DNA of 64,000 bases from Norana najaformis (GCA_964023275.1 OZ029918.1:12796855-12860854), one strand, 5' to 3'. Counted from the first letter of the stretch, positions 23,301-36,552 are shown. Translations and numbers: made by a program. The notes: a model not told the origin generated them from the letters alone.

Positions 23301-25630
23301 GAAATATTGCAAACACAGTTTTAGACCTACAACCATCACCATTATTGTTGGTAAATTATAGCCAAGCTGCGATAACTGATGCCTCAGTAACAGTTTGGAG
23401 ATGCATCATATGTATCTGTTATCTTCTATTTAAAATATATCCAAACATATATTATTATCATTAAATACAAACTGAACTGCCCATTAAAATCCTCTAAAAC
23501 TGAGATGGATGATCTGAATATTTGCTAACTCCTTAACTAGGAAGCACCCCTAATACTGACATTTGTATCTCCACTTATACATTGTATATTTCTAATACAT
23601 TATGTAGACTGGAAGAGTTTGTGTGTGTATTAAAAATGTACAGAGGCACACAAGGACCGGAACAGCTGAGGTAGTTCACCACCCACTGAACTTTTTTGGG
23701 CTACACACAGCCTTGAGATGGGCGCAACACCAGTCATGGAAATGGCAAATGCTCCAAAGAGGGGCACGCCACTGATGACAGTGACGCCCACAACGATGGA
23801 TATATTATACATTTGGAAGTGTGTGTCTATTATGTAATGTATACTGGATATATATGGACCTTTATATTGGATCTACCCTAAGCAGAAAGGGTATGTAGGT
23901 ATGTGTATATGCTTAAAGCTGTAATTGCATGTATTCTGTTTATTAATAATGTCGTCAAAACATGTATGACAGATTTACACAGTGAATGAGGGCTACTGGG
24001 TTGATGGCCAGAACTAGCGGACTGCTGCACTTCAGCCAAGCACTTAATAAACACACAGATCCAATATTTATCTAGCACTACACCATCACCCGCTATGATG
24101 GCCTCGGCATTATCCTCCAGCCAGTCAGACAATCAGCTAATCATACATCCAGCCATGAAGCCAGTCACTCTGCCCGCCAGTCAGACAACCTACCAACCAG
24201 TCACCCAAACAGCCCGTCATTCAACAGCCTTTAGTTCTGGCATCTACCCAGCCCACACTCCTGGTCTTGCCTTTGAATGCTCCGGTTCCACAGTGAAGTG
24301 GAACAGCAACATAAGTGGATTCAGCAGCTATGCTTGGACTTATTAAAAAATAAATAAACGAATAAAACACACAGAAAGAAAATAAAACTGAGAAAAACGG
24401 GAAAGCGAGGAATCATCAGTTTTAGGATAGAAGAAAACACAGGAAATCTGGAAGACATCAGCCACCATTGCTTCCCACAGGACACGTGAAATTGACCAGT
24501 TTACTTCACTGCACACATATGGCAACTTCTGTTTTGCGCTCACAATCATGCACGATGCTTCAGCAGTCATCCTGCATGTTAATACAGGTAGCTCTCCTTC
24601 AGAAACGATTAAATATGTAACAGAGCAAGGTCTATAGTCTTCCTGCATGGGAAGTAGATGAAAGGAATTGTCAAGCAGCATTAGACCCAAAGATCGGTTA
24701 TCCACTTGCTGGACTGACAACGTCATGTTTGAGCGCAGCAAGTAACAAAAGACCATGCAACACTGAGCCGATGAAAACAATGTTCATTGTGCAGACATAT
24801 GTTCTTACATTACCCAACCTTTTTTGAGCAAAAGGGTCAACAAATTGAACTGTTCGAGATCTGATCCTGCCTTGAAGAAGTCAATATTTGTTGCAGCACT
24901 GCTATATTCTGCCACTGGAAGATGCTTAGACCATCATTTTAGGTTTTAAACTCTATGCTACTCCAGTGTGTGTCTGTGGACCGATTTTTTAAAAGGCTTG
25001 GCGAAAGCAACTCGGCCACCTGCACATCCCATAAACCTTCCATACAGCTGCTGGCCACACGTTATACGTCGAGGGATGAGTTACACGTCCCTGTACTAAT
25101 GTTTAGACCTGCGTAGTATGTATTGATTGGCAATTACTACCTGGACTTTCACCTGTACACAGACCGAACACTCAGCTTCCGGGAATATTCCACTTGCAAG
25201 GATCTCTTCTAGACTCCCAAATAGTCTAAAAAATACAGTGGCTATCGCTGGGACCTGGCCTCACATAACATCCCAATCAGCTTATCTCGCATCATTCAAG
25301 AAAAATTGGACATGTAAAGCCGTCAACGACATTAGCCTTGCCAAGCTTTTTAATAGCAGGACAACTCTAAGTCCTAACCCATACTAGGAACAACATTAAA
25401 GGAACGGATTGGTCCCTAACTGAGAAAGGAGCTGATTGGAGGATCAATTAGGATGACCAATCAACTGTCCAACCCATTCCAGACACATGCACCAAACTGT
25501 AGAACTGGACCAGTTTGTCACTGAGAAATGAACGGGTAATACTGGTTACTCATTTAGGACTTATATGTTCTCATTGTGGGGTGAATGATTCCAATACCAT
25601 GCTTTGCTTGGTTCTTCACTGAAGAGATGC
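20340..25630. other. No gene recognised
   Basis: AT-rich DNA with only short unconvincing frames. A minus-strand 145-codon frame at 24780-24343 is the longest, but it has no family resemblance and no codon pattern that persuades me. TG/TA-rich microsatellite-like DNA lies at 22380-22530. Compositional runs of CCAGTCA-like words occur at 24110-24220. Confidence 0.6.
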
Positions 25631-25634
25631 ACGG

Positions 25635-25700
25635 GTTGCTGTTTACGGCTGAAATGGTTGCTGTTTACGGCTGAAATGGTTGCTGTTTACGGCTGAAATG
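25635..25700. repeat. Perfect 22-bp tandem triplication
   Basis: Three identical 22-bp units beginning GTTGCTGTTTACGG at 25635, 25657 and 25679. Exact identity implies recent expansion. Confidence 0.97.
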
Positions 25701-26736
25701 GTTCCAAAGCTATGGTTGCACTGGCTCCTGATTCAGTGTTGGACCCTTTCACAGTTTAGCATCCAACTAGTTTCTAAGTTTTTGCCTCAGTCCTACTTCA
25801 TGGGTTACATATAACCACCCAAAAAGTACCAGTAATGCATATGAACATTTATATAGCACTACTTCTTGGAAGCTCTAAAGGGGTGACTGCGCAGAAAAGC
25901 CATCCAAAAGAACAGCTTCAGCCTGATTTGCTCTGAACTTCCATCATTACCGACAATGTAGACTCTATAAGACCTCAACCAATCACAAACTAACCGGTCT
26001 GAAACAGACCAATCACAGAAAATATCGAGTTGAAACCCTATCAAATCACAGACCAAGTTAGTTCTTAAGCCGTCTTGTGGGATCTAGAGTGCGTTCTTTG
26101 ATAAATTAGCCTGCAAGAGAGCTGATAAAGGCAATGTCATCGATCAGGACAGCTTGATTAGCTGCTCCCATTTTCGGCTCACTAAACATAGGAACGGAGA
26201 AGCCACTGCAGAGCCATTTAAAGAAGGCAGCGAGGCTCCAATCAGCCAGAAGAATCCATGTCCAGCATCCAGGGAAATTAAGATGCACCCTCAGGAAGGA
26301 AGTATCTAGATTGGATGGACCACAAGGATGCAAAGAAATTCTCCAACAATCTTAAAAAGCAGTATGGCCAAAGATATAAATTATCTGGTAAATGAGTACA
26401 GACATTTCAGCCTACAGCCAAACCACAATATTACAGTCTTGTCATTGGCTATTACCCATCATTACTAAAGAATTTATTCATGTGACTATTGCCAACATCC
26501 TGGTATCTGCTGTCAGCACAGATTACAACTTGATCAAGTGTTAGCTGTGTGCCATCCATTTCCATCATCAAACAAGAATTATATTATTTAGAAGCAAATT
26601 TAGGCAAATGCTCCACCTATGTAAGTGGAACATTGGAACTGCAGTATTTAGGCCTGCATCTGGCACGTTTACAGCACCCCTTGAACCGGCTGCTTGCAAG
26701 CCTATATGATGCTATAGAGTTTTTAAGAACGATCTG

Positions 26737-26786
26737 CAGACATGGCAGTAGCCAGCCAGCCAGCAGCCCGGCTACTGCCATGTTTG
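26737..26786. repeat. 17-bp stem-loop with 16-nt loop
   Basis: ACATGGCAGTAGCC pairs perfectly with GGCTACTGCCATGT. Outward pairing extends to 17 bp with one G-T wobble. The loop is CAGC/AGCC-rich. The stem is too short for a standard animal pre-miRNA; it could be a small palindromic repeat or an RNA hairpin. Confidence 0.9.
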
Positions 26787-27614
26787 GTGGTATGGCATCT
26801 ACTTAGGTCTTCAGAAGTGCAGCCCAGGGTCTGAAGGATCATTTGGTTCAAGCACTGAAACAAGGTAATTCCAGACAACTTTCCTTACAACTCTCTTAAC
26901 TCTACCACAAACTATCAATTAATATAGGCCTGTTGTTGAAGGTAAACATGTTTCCAACTGTCCGCTATGGCTCTAAAAAGTGTGATTCCAAAGAAAAACT
27001 GTCACATAATAAACAGTTTCCTCCAATCACAAAACTTTAGTATGTTCCTATTTCTGCAGTGAAATCTACCCAAATAATCTCATCTGAAAGCCTTCTGAAA
27101 ACTTCTTTAACACCTGGTATCACATCGGTCAATTCTACCCACAGGCAAAACTGCATTATAGCATGTAGTCGTTAAAATGGATGAGACATATAAGCACTGT
27201 ACATATACAGTGCATATTATAGCGAACATATACGTATACATGTATAGTGAATTTAAGCAAAATAAAGCATATGAGTTCCCTTTTCTTCCAATTGTTTGGA
27301 AAATAACTTGAAGTCGTTGGGACTCAGTACCTCTTTCACCAATCATATCAACTGTGAATTAATCAAAACTAATCCAAACTAGGCTAAACTTCCAGCACAA
27401 TCCTCCCATTCCAATTCCAACTGTTCTGCTTAGCACAAATCAAGATACTTTTTTGCTTCCACAAAGTGGCACCTCTGCCAGTCTATGAGTCGGTCATTTT
27501 GGCAGCAGCTTTGAGCTTTATCTCAAAGGACACTCTATAAAAGTGGAAATAAAAAACAAAATAATAATAAAAATAAACAGACAATTTATACAGCGCAGCA
27601 GCGCCACAACAAGG

Positions 27615-28260
27615 TATGCTCCAAAATGGATGAGACACTTGTAGTCAAGGACATCAGAGGAAATGCACTGAAACAAGTAAGAACCTTTAAATATCTTGGG
27701 TCGATAATGAATGCTAAAGGAGAATGCAAACATGATGTTAAAAACAGGATTAAGGCACCATGGTAAAAATGGAAAGACCTATCAAGTGAATTATGTGATG
27801 TCAAAATGCCGGTTCAACTCAAAGGAAAGTTATACAAAACAATGATAAGACCAGTGATGATATGTGGAGCAGAAGCCTGGACATTGACAAAAGAGGAGGA
27901 GAAGCTGCTGGAGAGATCGGAAATGAGAATGCTGCCATGGATACTTGGAATCTCACTGAAAGACAAGAAAAGGAATAAGTATATCAAACAGAAATTGAGA
28001 GTGGCATGTATATCTGACAAGGTAGAGAAGCCAGGTTGAGATGGCATGGTCATGTGATGAGGAGAGAAGAGGAAAACTGCATTAAAAGAATTATGACAGC
28101 AGAGGTTTACGGATGCCTCAGTCGGGGACGACAAAAGAAGAGATGGGGAGACATGATTCAGCAAGACCTATAGCTCCTCAGACTGAAGAAAGACAATACT
28201 GGTGACAGAAACAATTGGAAAAGAAGGATCCGTGTGGCTGACCCCTCCCCTAGGAAGGAT
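27615..28260 (+). mobile_element. RTE-clade LINE reverse-transcriptase C-terminal fragment
   Basis: An open stretch at 27806-28039 encodes MPVQLKGKLYKTMIRP, then GAEAWTLTKEEEKLL, ERSEMRML and WILGISLKDKKRN. Preceding frames give FKYLGSIMNAKGEC and following frames RWHGHVMRREEENC. This order is typical of the RTE-clade reverse-transcriptase end. The frame breaks near 27763 (stop) and 28035 (shift). Both 5' truncation and internal damage are present. Confidence 0.85.
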
Positions 28261-30420
28261 TACTTCCAGCCAGAAGGAGAGAGAAAGATTAAGAAATCCA
28301 AAGCCGAAAAAAGGGTGCTGTAAATGAATACTTCTAGGGCTCAGTACAAGTATTTGCTGACTGCAGCCACATGTAATGCAACTGTCAGCACAGCAAAGCC
28401 AGTTCTCAAAAGGACCACCCATAGTCATATAACCCATCTAAGAGGAGCATACAATTTAGAAGTCAACCGCAAAGTGACCCAAACCACACAACATGAATAA
28501 AGAAATGGCCTAATATTAGTGAGGAAAGAAAAAAACAGAACCTTCAGCTCACTGGCAAATCTTGAGCAAAAATGCATCCCTGTCTCACAATATTGTATTG
28601 TAATTGTAATATTGTAATATTGTATTGTAATATAGTATTCATTCTTCGTACCTAATATGTTTAGGCCATCGCTTGATATATCTGACACCAACAGTCACTG
28701 AATGCATCCCTTCAGTGTCACTGAATCCAAATGACTGATGCTCATCAATCAGTTTAAATTGATGTTGTTGGAATCGATCTTTCTGTCTCATTCGACTGCA
28801 ACCTATTTCTCAATATCATTGGACAGACCTAGAAACTCAAGAGGCTTACAGCTACAATTTATGGCTGATTGTCGTCCAATACACAGACATCAGCTCAGTA
28901 GAAATTATTAGATTAGATGTCGTTACACATTACTCTCCGTTTTGGCCACTGAACTTCGTGACCTCACACTGCACCTTTGGTAAGGGACATCCAGAACATT
29001 TTGCTACATCACATCATAATGTACGTTGAAGTTAGCAGCAGCAGCAATTTACAGCTCAACACACAAGAGGGCGCTAGTGGAACAGAAACCTTTCCAGGTC
29101 TGCAAGAGATAGACCATAACACAGGCAATCTTTAAAAGGCTCAATCTAAGACGATGCCATTGTTCAGTCTATATATGATTATTGTCATTTACCTCTGTAT
29201 CTGCCATGTTATCTTATCCTGAACGACAAATAAAACACCAGCTAGTTTGCGGCAGAGTGGCGCTAGCCTGTCCGTTCCTGCATAGGATTCGTAGTAGCAC
29301 ACACAGTCCCGAAGCCGGCTGCAGTGAAGTCCACGCGATCCGCACACCGCCTAATTAAGCCTGAAAAACACAACATACAGAATACAGAGACAATATCTAA
29401 CTGAAATGTACAATACAGTACATACCATCTGCACGCCAGGCAGCTGGCTGGGCGGGCGGGCGAGCGGCAGCCACGAGCACTGTCGCTCAACCAATATAGC
29501 CGTTTATCACAATTTCCCAACTGCCAATAAAAGCAAAATGCAGTGTCACTGAATACATTACGGATACAAAGCCACCTGAAAGCTACGTCAGTTGCTCAAA
29601 GGAATTCTACCTATAATGCATTCCTTCCGCAGTAGTTGTCCAGAATGTGAATAACCAGGCATTCTGATCTTCAGGAAAACAATAGGCAGAGTCTAGTCCT
29701 CAGCAGACACTGCCTGCGGCTGATGGACCAGAAAACATTGTACAGCACCATAGTCACGCCTGCCTGCCGGACTGCCTGCCTGCCTTTCACTAGCAATATC
29801 TGAATAACCGATGCCCCACCGACAAGTGGCCCAGATACCTAAAAAGTTTATCTAAAGCAGGAATATGGAGACCATCACCGCCTGATGACATCCTGCTAAT
29901 GAACCTTGTCTGACCTTGGAAACTGAAGTGGGAGTTTGCAAATCCATTTACCCGTTAATGAATCCAGAAGTTTTTAACAAGTTTTTAAGCAACCACTGTC
30001 AATTTTTGCCCAAATAGAGATCTACCTCTCTGTCGCATTAAGTGTCTAGATACATACATACATGCTACAAAATATATTTCAAGTAGTAAAGTCAGTGTTT
30101 TCATGTATTACTGTGGGTAGGTCATGCATGTAGACCAGTTTTAAAAATTTAAAAATAAAAACCCAGCAGCAGGTGTTAACATAGTAAAGAAAGAAGGTCT
30201 AAACTACAAACACAATTCATCGTTCAGTTTCAAATAAAAAGGCCAAATCATCCTATCATCATGAATAAAAATCAACAGTACCATAGTGCACTGGAGGTGT
30301 TGGTCTTTTGGGTAGCACACTTGGGCTGTTAACAAATGACTAGGGTTCCGACCTACCAAGGCACACTCCATCATTACTATTATTATTATATTGCATTTCT
30401 TATGCGCACAAGGTTAGTAA
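28260..30420. other. Mostly featureless; includes a CpG-richer patch
   Basis: (ATTGTA)n-like sequence lies at 28590-28640. The only compositional outlier is 29240-29510 (see separate entry). No family recognised. Confidence 0.5.
29240..29510 (-). promoter_or_regulatory. CpG-richer patch with possible minus-strand splice signals
   Basis: Contains GCGGGCGGGCGAGCGGCAGCC-type sequence in an otherwise CpG-poor area. On the minus strand a donor-like ATG|GTATGT is at about 29428 and an acceptor-like TGTTTTTCAG ends near 29362. This could be a small untranslated exon pair upstream of PMCA, but could equally be chance. Confidence 0.2.
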
Positions 30421-30424
30421 ATCC

Positions 30425-30562
30425 AAGTCTGAGGTGCAAAGCAACAGTCATTGAAGGACTTGCTCAAGATCTCTACACAGTACCCATCTAAAGGGGGGCT
30501 CGAACCTTTTCCCTCCTCAATACAAGCCAAGTGCTCTAATCAATTGACTACCGTGCCCCCTA
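30425..30562 (-). repeat. tRNA-derived SINE, family shared with 12987-13135
   Basis: In reverse complement: GGCACGGTAGTCAATTG (A-box region), GGTTCGAGCCCCCC (B-box), CTGTGTAGAGA and GAGCAAGTCCTTCA. The same blocks in the same order occur on the plus strand at 12987-13135. Confidence 0.7.
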
Positions 30563-30564
30563 CA

Positions 30565-32080
30565 TCAGCTAAGACGCCCTCAACACGTAAGTTATATATG
30601 TGTATGTGTGTCTATTTATATAATGCCTGTTAAGAACTTCCCAAAATTGCTAAAGTTGACAATTTAAAGTCCAATATTCAAACTATCTTATGAAAAGACT
30701 CTATTTAAATAAAGTCAGTACAACTCAACTGGCAATCTGTCAAGTGAGTTACCAACAGATTTGTATGATTTTGTCCCATGAAAGGCACCACAACAGGGAT
30801 AGCGATAGAGTCCTGCGAAAACATCCATGAATGAAACTGTAAACACTGAACATTACTTGGAATGGCTTGCAAACATTCTGATAAATTCAAAAATCTAAAG
30901 ATTTAGGTTACAGAACTAGCCCAGCTGATGTTCAAGAAACAAACCAACTGGAACCTAATGAAATTCACAGTAATACTGGTCAAAACATTTTAATCATCAC
31001 CAGCATACATCTGAAAACACTTTTCCAAGCACATCAACCCAAGCGTTCAGATTTACTCCAAAATTTGGCAACTTATATTGCTTTGAAATGCGTAAATCTA
31101 AAATAGAAAATATTAAAACAAAATCTAGTTTACGTGCCACAGACCAACATTTCAACTAGGAATAACTGAAACTGCTACACTGATAATTAAAGCAGACATT
31201 AATTACACTGATTAATTACATCAATTAAGTTAATTACAATGGTAATTAAAGCAGACACAAGATTAATTTTATGAACAAAAAACTTGAAACACCTAAATTA
31301 ATACTTGGTTCTTATCCAGCAGCACATGAACAAGTGGTATATAATTCCAAGGCAGGCAAATGAACTTCAGCAAGTTACTATCCATTTTGCCAAAGTTGTG
31401 ACAAGTATCTCCAGCCTCAAGTCACAAAAAAAGATGTCTTGTGCCCCTTTTTCCCAGAAGGTCGGACACTGAATTGAAGTGTCCTAGTTTTTCATAATTA
31501 GCTGATGTTCCAAGCATCAGAAGTTCATCATTGTTTCTGTAATTGATATAAAGAAACAAAAAGAAACAGGCAGCTACAACAGGCAAAGAATCATAATACT
31601 GGCTATAACCAGCCAACAAATGTTTCAAGGTGGGATTTCACACCAGCCGGAGATTACGAAAAGCAAATGCTGCAAAATTCTGGTGTTGTAAAGGTTGGTT
31701 CTGTCAAACCAAATAAGTTAGCATTTTACTGGGCCTAAAGTCACTGACATGCTTCAGACTGCACATATTACATTTCAGACAACTACTGTACAAGATTATC
31801 GCATTTAATTAGTCTGTTCAATGATGTCGGTAAGCACTATAATAACATGAATCCAAGAACATAAAATCGTACATTTATTATCTGCTGAACTAATCGAATA
31901 TACCCCACTGAAGGGACTTTAACGGGGTCATAGGGACTTCCTGGTAAACACAATGACATCAGCAACCTAAATTTAGTACTTTTACCCTCTCAAGTTCTGA
32001 ATAATGTCTTGCCCTTTCCTTATTTGATCTGGGTAGATATCAAATGATTTCAGCAAAATTATCTAATCTAATGACTTATA
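30565..32080. other. No gene recognised
   Basis: AT-rich sequence with TTAATTACA-type repetition around 31180-31260. No open frame with family resemblance. Confidence 0.6.
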
Positions 32081-32084
32081 GGAG

Positions 32085-33135
32085 CTGTCATCATAATGCC
32101 CAAGGCATCAATCAATGGTTGCTTCAAGTGTAATTGTAGTCGAAAACACAATCTATTGGAAAAGGTCAAATTCCTATAGATCAGGGATACCAGAAGCTAG
32201 GCTACTGCTAGGTAAGCAAGTTGAAACAGATTAGTTTTAAATTTAGACTTGAATAACATCACCAAACTGACAGAGCAAATAGAAATTGGCAGCAAATTCC
32301 AAAGCTAAGGACCAGCAACCAACACAGTTCCGATATGGAGCACAGCAAGAGTCACAGTTACCGTTGAAGAGTGCAATATTTGTTGGTATGAGGGAAGAAT
32401 ATGGAATGTACATAGGTCGGCTGATTTAAATGTAGTACTTTGTGCACTATAAGACAGATTTTAAACTGGATTCTCTGCTCGATGGGTAACCAGTGTAATG
32501 AATGCAACATTGATGCAATATCCTGATACTAAGTTGATTTTGTTACGGTGCTGGCCAGAGAGTTTTGAGCCATTTGCAGTTTATGCAGATCTCTTTTTAA
32601 TGCCAATAAGAAGTGAGTTACAGTAGCCTGCTGGAAATCAACGAGTTAGCTAGTTGGATTAAGAAACTACGTAGGGAAAGGGTGTCTTGTCATAGGATTA
32701 CTGCATTAAGAAAACTGCAACTGTGAATTAGCATAAAGATTCTTCAAATTCAGGGCACATCTCTTGAGAACTTCAGAGACTGGTAAGAAATCATACACTA
32801 CTCCCCTCCTGATTTTTCCTGATTTTGTGTCCACTAAATTCAGTTGAGATTAATGTTATTATGATAAAGATGATCTATACAGAAGTTCTGAATAAAAATT
32901 GTTACATTGCTATTCTTGCATAAAACATCATACCATAAGACATATTTTAAACTGGATTCTTTGCTCAATGAGTAAACAGTGTAACGAATGCAACATTAGT
33001 GTAATATGCTGATATTTAGGTGTTTTTGTTATGGATCTGGCCAGAGTTTTGAACCATTTGTAGTTTGTGCAGATCTCTTTTGAAGCCAATAAGAAGTGAG
33101 TTACAGTAGTCAAAATACCAATATCTGAACCTATC
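32085..33135 (-). mobile_element. CR1/L2-like LINE 3' fragment with internal duplication
   Basis: The minus strand carries the end of the same family as 47690-50100. The 3' block 'GCCCAAGGCATCAATC' is at about 32100, and the LP.EQRIQFKICL reverse-transcriptase motif is at 32460-32500. That segment appears twice, at 32453-32640 and 32932-33115, both minus, about 480 bp apart. Stops and shifts throughout. Confidence 0.75.
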
Positions 33136-33479
33136 ATGCAGTGATGAAAGGCACAACCATTATCACTTGGACACCACACTATCCACAAAGACTGTAATAC
33201 TGACTGTAATAGGGCAATGACGACAACGCATTAAGAACAACAGCGATGGTAACTACCACAAAGGTGATGATGATTGATGATGATAACAGCATGTCGATGA
33301 CAAATCAGACTATTCGCTCCCCGAACAAACTCTGGCTGATTGCATCATTCATCCATCACAAGAACCGGACTCTCAAAGTGGTGGACAGAAAATTTATAAC
33401 CTTACAATATACAAATATCGCTGCAGCGTTACATACAAATACGCACAAAAGACACACACGGCTTTCACTCAATTTTTAA

Positions 33480-33960
33480 TACGCCTTGCATCTCTTTCGT
33501 CTTTCTTTCCGTCCGTCCGTCCGTCTCTGCATACCTCCTCATCCGTCGTTTCGTCTGCGTCCGTCTGCCTGATGCGGCCGACAAGATTACGATGGTAGGT
33601 CGGGAGGATGTCTCACATTATCATTCGGCATGACTGCGGCGACAACCTTATTCGGACGATGCGCCTTCTTCCGTCGCTCGCAACATGAATATACAACGGC
33701 GTTCAAAGCAATCGATATTTTCTGCCGGCTGCTATCTTCTCATGCGCTATGAGCCGCCACCGCCGCCGTGTCGTATTCGGCCCAGCGCGCCGCGGCGTAT
33801 TCGGCCCAGTACACCGTCTTCGGCCAGCCGCCGCCGTTGTGTCATAAACATCGGGCCGACGTACAACAATCCCGGCGGCGCTCGCGTCGAAAGTATTATC
33901 GCGCCAGGAGGGTTATGCAGAAACTGTTCGGACAGAGAGCTGTTGGAGACAGAATAGCCA
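33480..33960. promoter_or_regulatory. CpG-island-like segment
   Basis: The sequence changes abruptly from AT-rich DNA to dense CpG (GTCCGTCC runs, GCCGCCACCGCCGCCGTG, CAGCGCGCCGCGGCG). Overlapping frames are open on both strands only because GC-rich DNA lacks stops. GTATTCGGCCCAG is duplicated at 33773 and 33797. It could be an unmethylated promoter of the minus-strand PMCA gene (14 kb upstream of its first coding exon) or of an unrecognised transcript. No TATA or initiator assignment is possible. Confidence 0.4.
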
Positions 33961-36550
33961 ACGAACGATGGCCCTATTGGAGCCCACTGGTAAACACCAC
34001 CAACACATGTACCGACTATATTATTTCTGCATGGGAAGGTTCTCAAATAAGTAAGCAAGTAGGATTTCCAGCTCACATGCATTAATGTATTAAACAGCAT
34101 TGCTACACAACAGATGTGATAACTAAAAAATATTCTTAAAATGTGCTATACACATACCCTGCTACGTAAAGGTCAACATACATATAACATGCTAGCTGAA
34201 AAACGCATCTCTACAGAAACTCCTGAATGTGTGATCCCATGGGGGACGTATCTGTTGCCTAAGTGCAAATACAATTCATCAGTACAAGACAACATTTCCA
34301 ACTTCCCAACTTGTGCCGATACAAGTACTCATTTACTGGCACTAGCTGAATGGTTCGCTGAGGCGATCCACGTATTTCAAAACAGGCCTACCTCTGCTAA
34401 AGATCAAATAGTCTGCACTCCAAAAACTAGTCTGATTAGACAGTTTAAAGGTATCTAAACTTACTGGTAAAAAAGAAAGACATTTTTGCCAACAAGCAGA
34501 TACCTTAATATAATATTACTGCCAAACGAAATATCCCCATCCATAGTTGGCTGTAGTGGAACAATGACTGCTTTGTTATCCCAAAACAGTTACGAACGCT
34601 TTCCATTTTTAAACGTCAGTTGTTCTGCAGGATGCAGTGATGTTTTGTGAAGGCACACCTGGTGCTAGTTACAGTGCATTTATTCAACATCTGTGCAGAG
34701 CATTGAGTGCATTAAAGCATAAATTTAGCACCTGGCGGAAGCAGATTCCCTGACTGTATGGGGATCATGCAAAATACCTTATTTTATCTGGTATAAGCAG
34801 TAGTAACTGATAGCAAAACATATTTACTGGCAAAGAACACCAGAGAACAGCAAGTGGAAGGTAAGATAAGGTCCACATCCATTGCCTGGCAGCAACAAGA
34901 TGAGTTAAAAACTGAGTACTATGAACCAAGCACATGCAAATAATAAAAAGTGTGATCACTAACCAAAACAACTCTATGAAAATACATGGATCTCACTTGT
35001 CCAAAGAATTATGATTACGTCATTCAGTTTAGCTTTGAAGCCACTGTTCACCATGTGTTATGAAAATGGCACTATAGCAGTCTTCAGATTAGACTGCAAG
35101 CTCAAGTCTCCCCTGGGGCAGGACCATGAGTAACCCTAAAACGGTTTTGTGCCATCGATCGATGTCCTCAGCTTTATTATACTGAGGCATTACACAAATA
35201 CAAAGTGTAGTTGTAGTCAAGCAAGTAATTGATCTCTGGATATCCTCAAATGCCCTGCTTCCACTTCTTGCATAGCAGTGGTAACATCATAAGCAGTGAA
35301 ACCTGAAGACAAGACACAACTGCCATCTTCAATGCATAACCCGTCCCAGCAAAGAATGGCAGGTTTGGAGGGATGCTACTGAGACAAAAGGCAATAGCTC
35401 TTTAAATATTCTGCTATTATACAGTATCAGATACCCACTATGAACGGCAAATAACATACATTCAGGTACACACATTATAAACATACACATATACCAATAA
35501 AATTATTTGCAAACAAGTAGACACAAGTACATACTAAATACATACATAAATATTCCTAAAAGTGTCTAGAAACAGCAGACAAAGAGTTAGCCAGACTGCA
35601 CATTAATGTGTCTTTGCAGAAATTACTTTTAAGAGGGTACATATATACATAAACACCAACATATTTGCAAGCTTACATATGTACATAGACACATGCATGC
35701 TTACATGCACGCACACATGCATGCATACATACATACACAAATACAAACACGCAGGCACATTGATATATTCAGATGTGTAAATGTGGATAGGCTGCATGGC
35801 TGGTTAGGACCCACAGAAATCAATAGTCAACAATACAGCATCCTTTGACCTTAGGGGCTGCACTAAGGAAACAAATCACATTTCATCAGCATCTAAAAAA
35901 TCTACAGAAAAATAAACAGGCTCCCAGACGAACGGTTAGATCAAACATTCATCACACAGGCAGAAATGGTGGCCTAGTGAAATGTCATGCTACAAGGATT
36001 CAAGTCAGAGCACAGTAATGTAATGTAATGTTTGACAATAGGACAAATCTAGCACTGATTCACAGAAAGCACTTCTTATGCTAAACTGCTATATACACAT
36101 ATATACAGAATATACACGGGACTTAGAAAGGCCCAGATGGTTCTGTCTGACACTGCCAGATAAACTTTCAAGTGGCAACAGTGAAGCACCCCCTGCTTTA
36201 AGCAGCTTCATTCCACCTTCAACCCAAGTCCAGAACAAATATAAGTAAAAAAATCATGCAAACAAAATTCAAAATTTGTACTGACACACAATACCAAGCC
36301 CAACTATCACAGTATTAAGTAAAATTTCATAGTTTGTGCTCCAGATAATTGGAAATGGTCTCCACCAGCAAACAACTGCATAAGCAAACAATATGTCAAT
36401 AGGCTACATGCTTATAAGCACTTGTTTCTGTTATACTCCTAAAAATAGGCAAACAGTCTGAAGCTAAAAAGAGGTTATAAAAATTATAAGGGACGCTCCT
36501 CAACTTCACTATGAACAGTCAAACCTTAGGCAATTAAACATTTGCAGATT
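33960..36550. other. No gene recognised
   Basis: Interspersed simple sequence (CATA/TACA near 35640-35760) and a weak tRNA-like motif near 35965-36012 (GGTGGCCTAGTG ... AGGATTCAAGTC). No frame with family resemblance. Confidence 0.55.
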
Positions 36551-36552
36551 CC

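Noticed and set aside
23630..23812. Minus-strand frame with a hydrophobic start that looked like a membrane exon
   Set aside because: No match to PMCA or another family I know, no good splice borders, and short.
24343..24780. 145-codon minus-strand frame
   Set aside because: Longest non-repeat frame, but no recognisable domain or signal, and chance frames of this size are expected in 64 kb.
27806..28039. A stand-alone small gene at the open frame inside 27.6-28.3 kb
   Set aside because: Flanking frames continue the same RTE reverse-transcriptase sequence, so it is a fragment of a broken LINE.
33685..34100. Overlapping frames on both strands with Pro/Arg-rich sequence
   Set aside because: GC-rich DNA has few stops; three frames open together argues against real coding.
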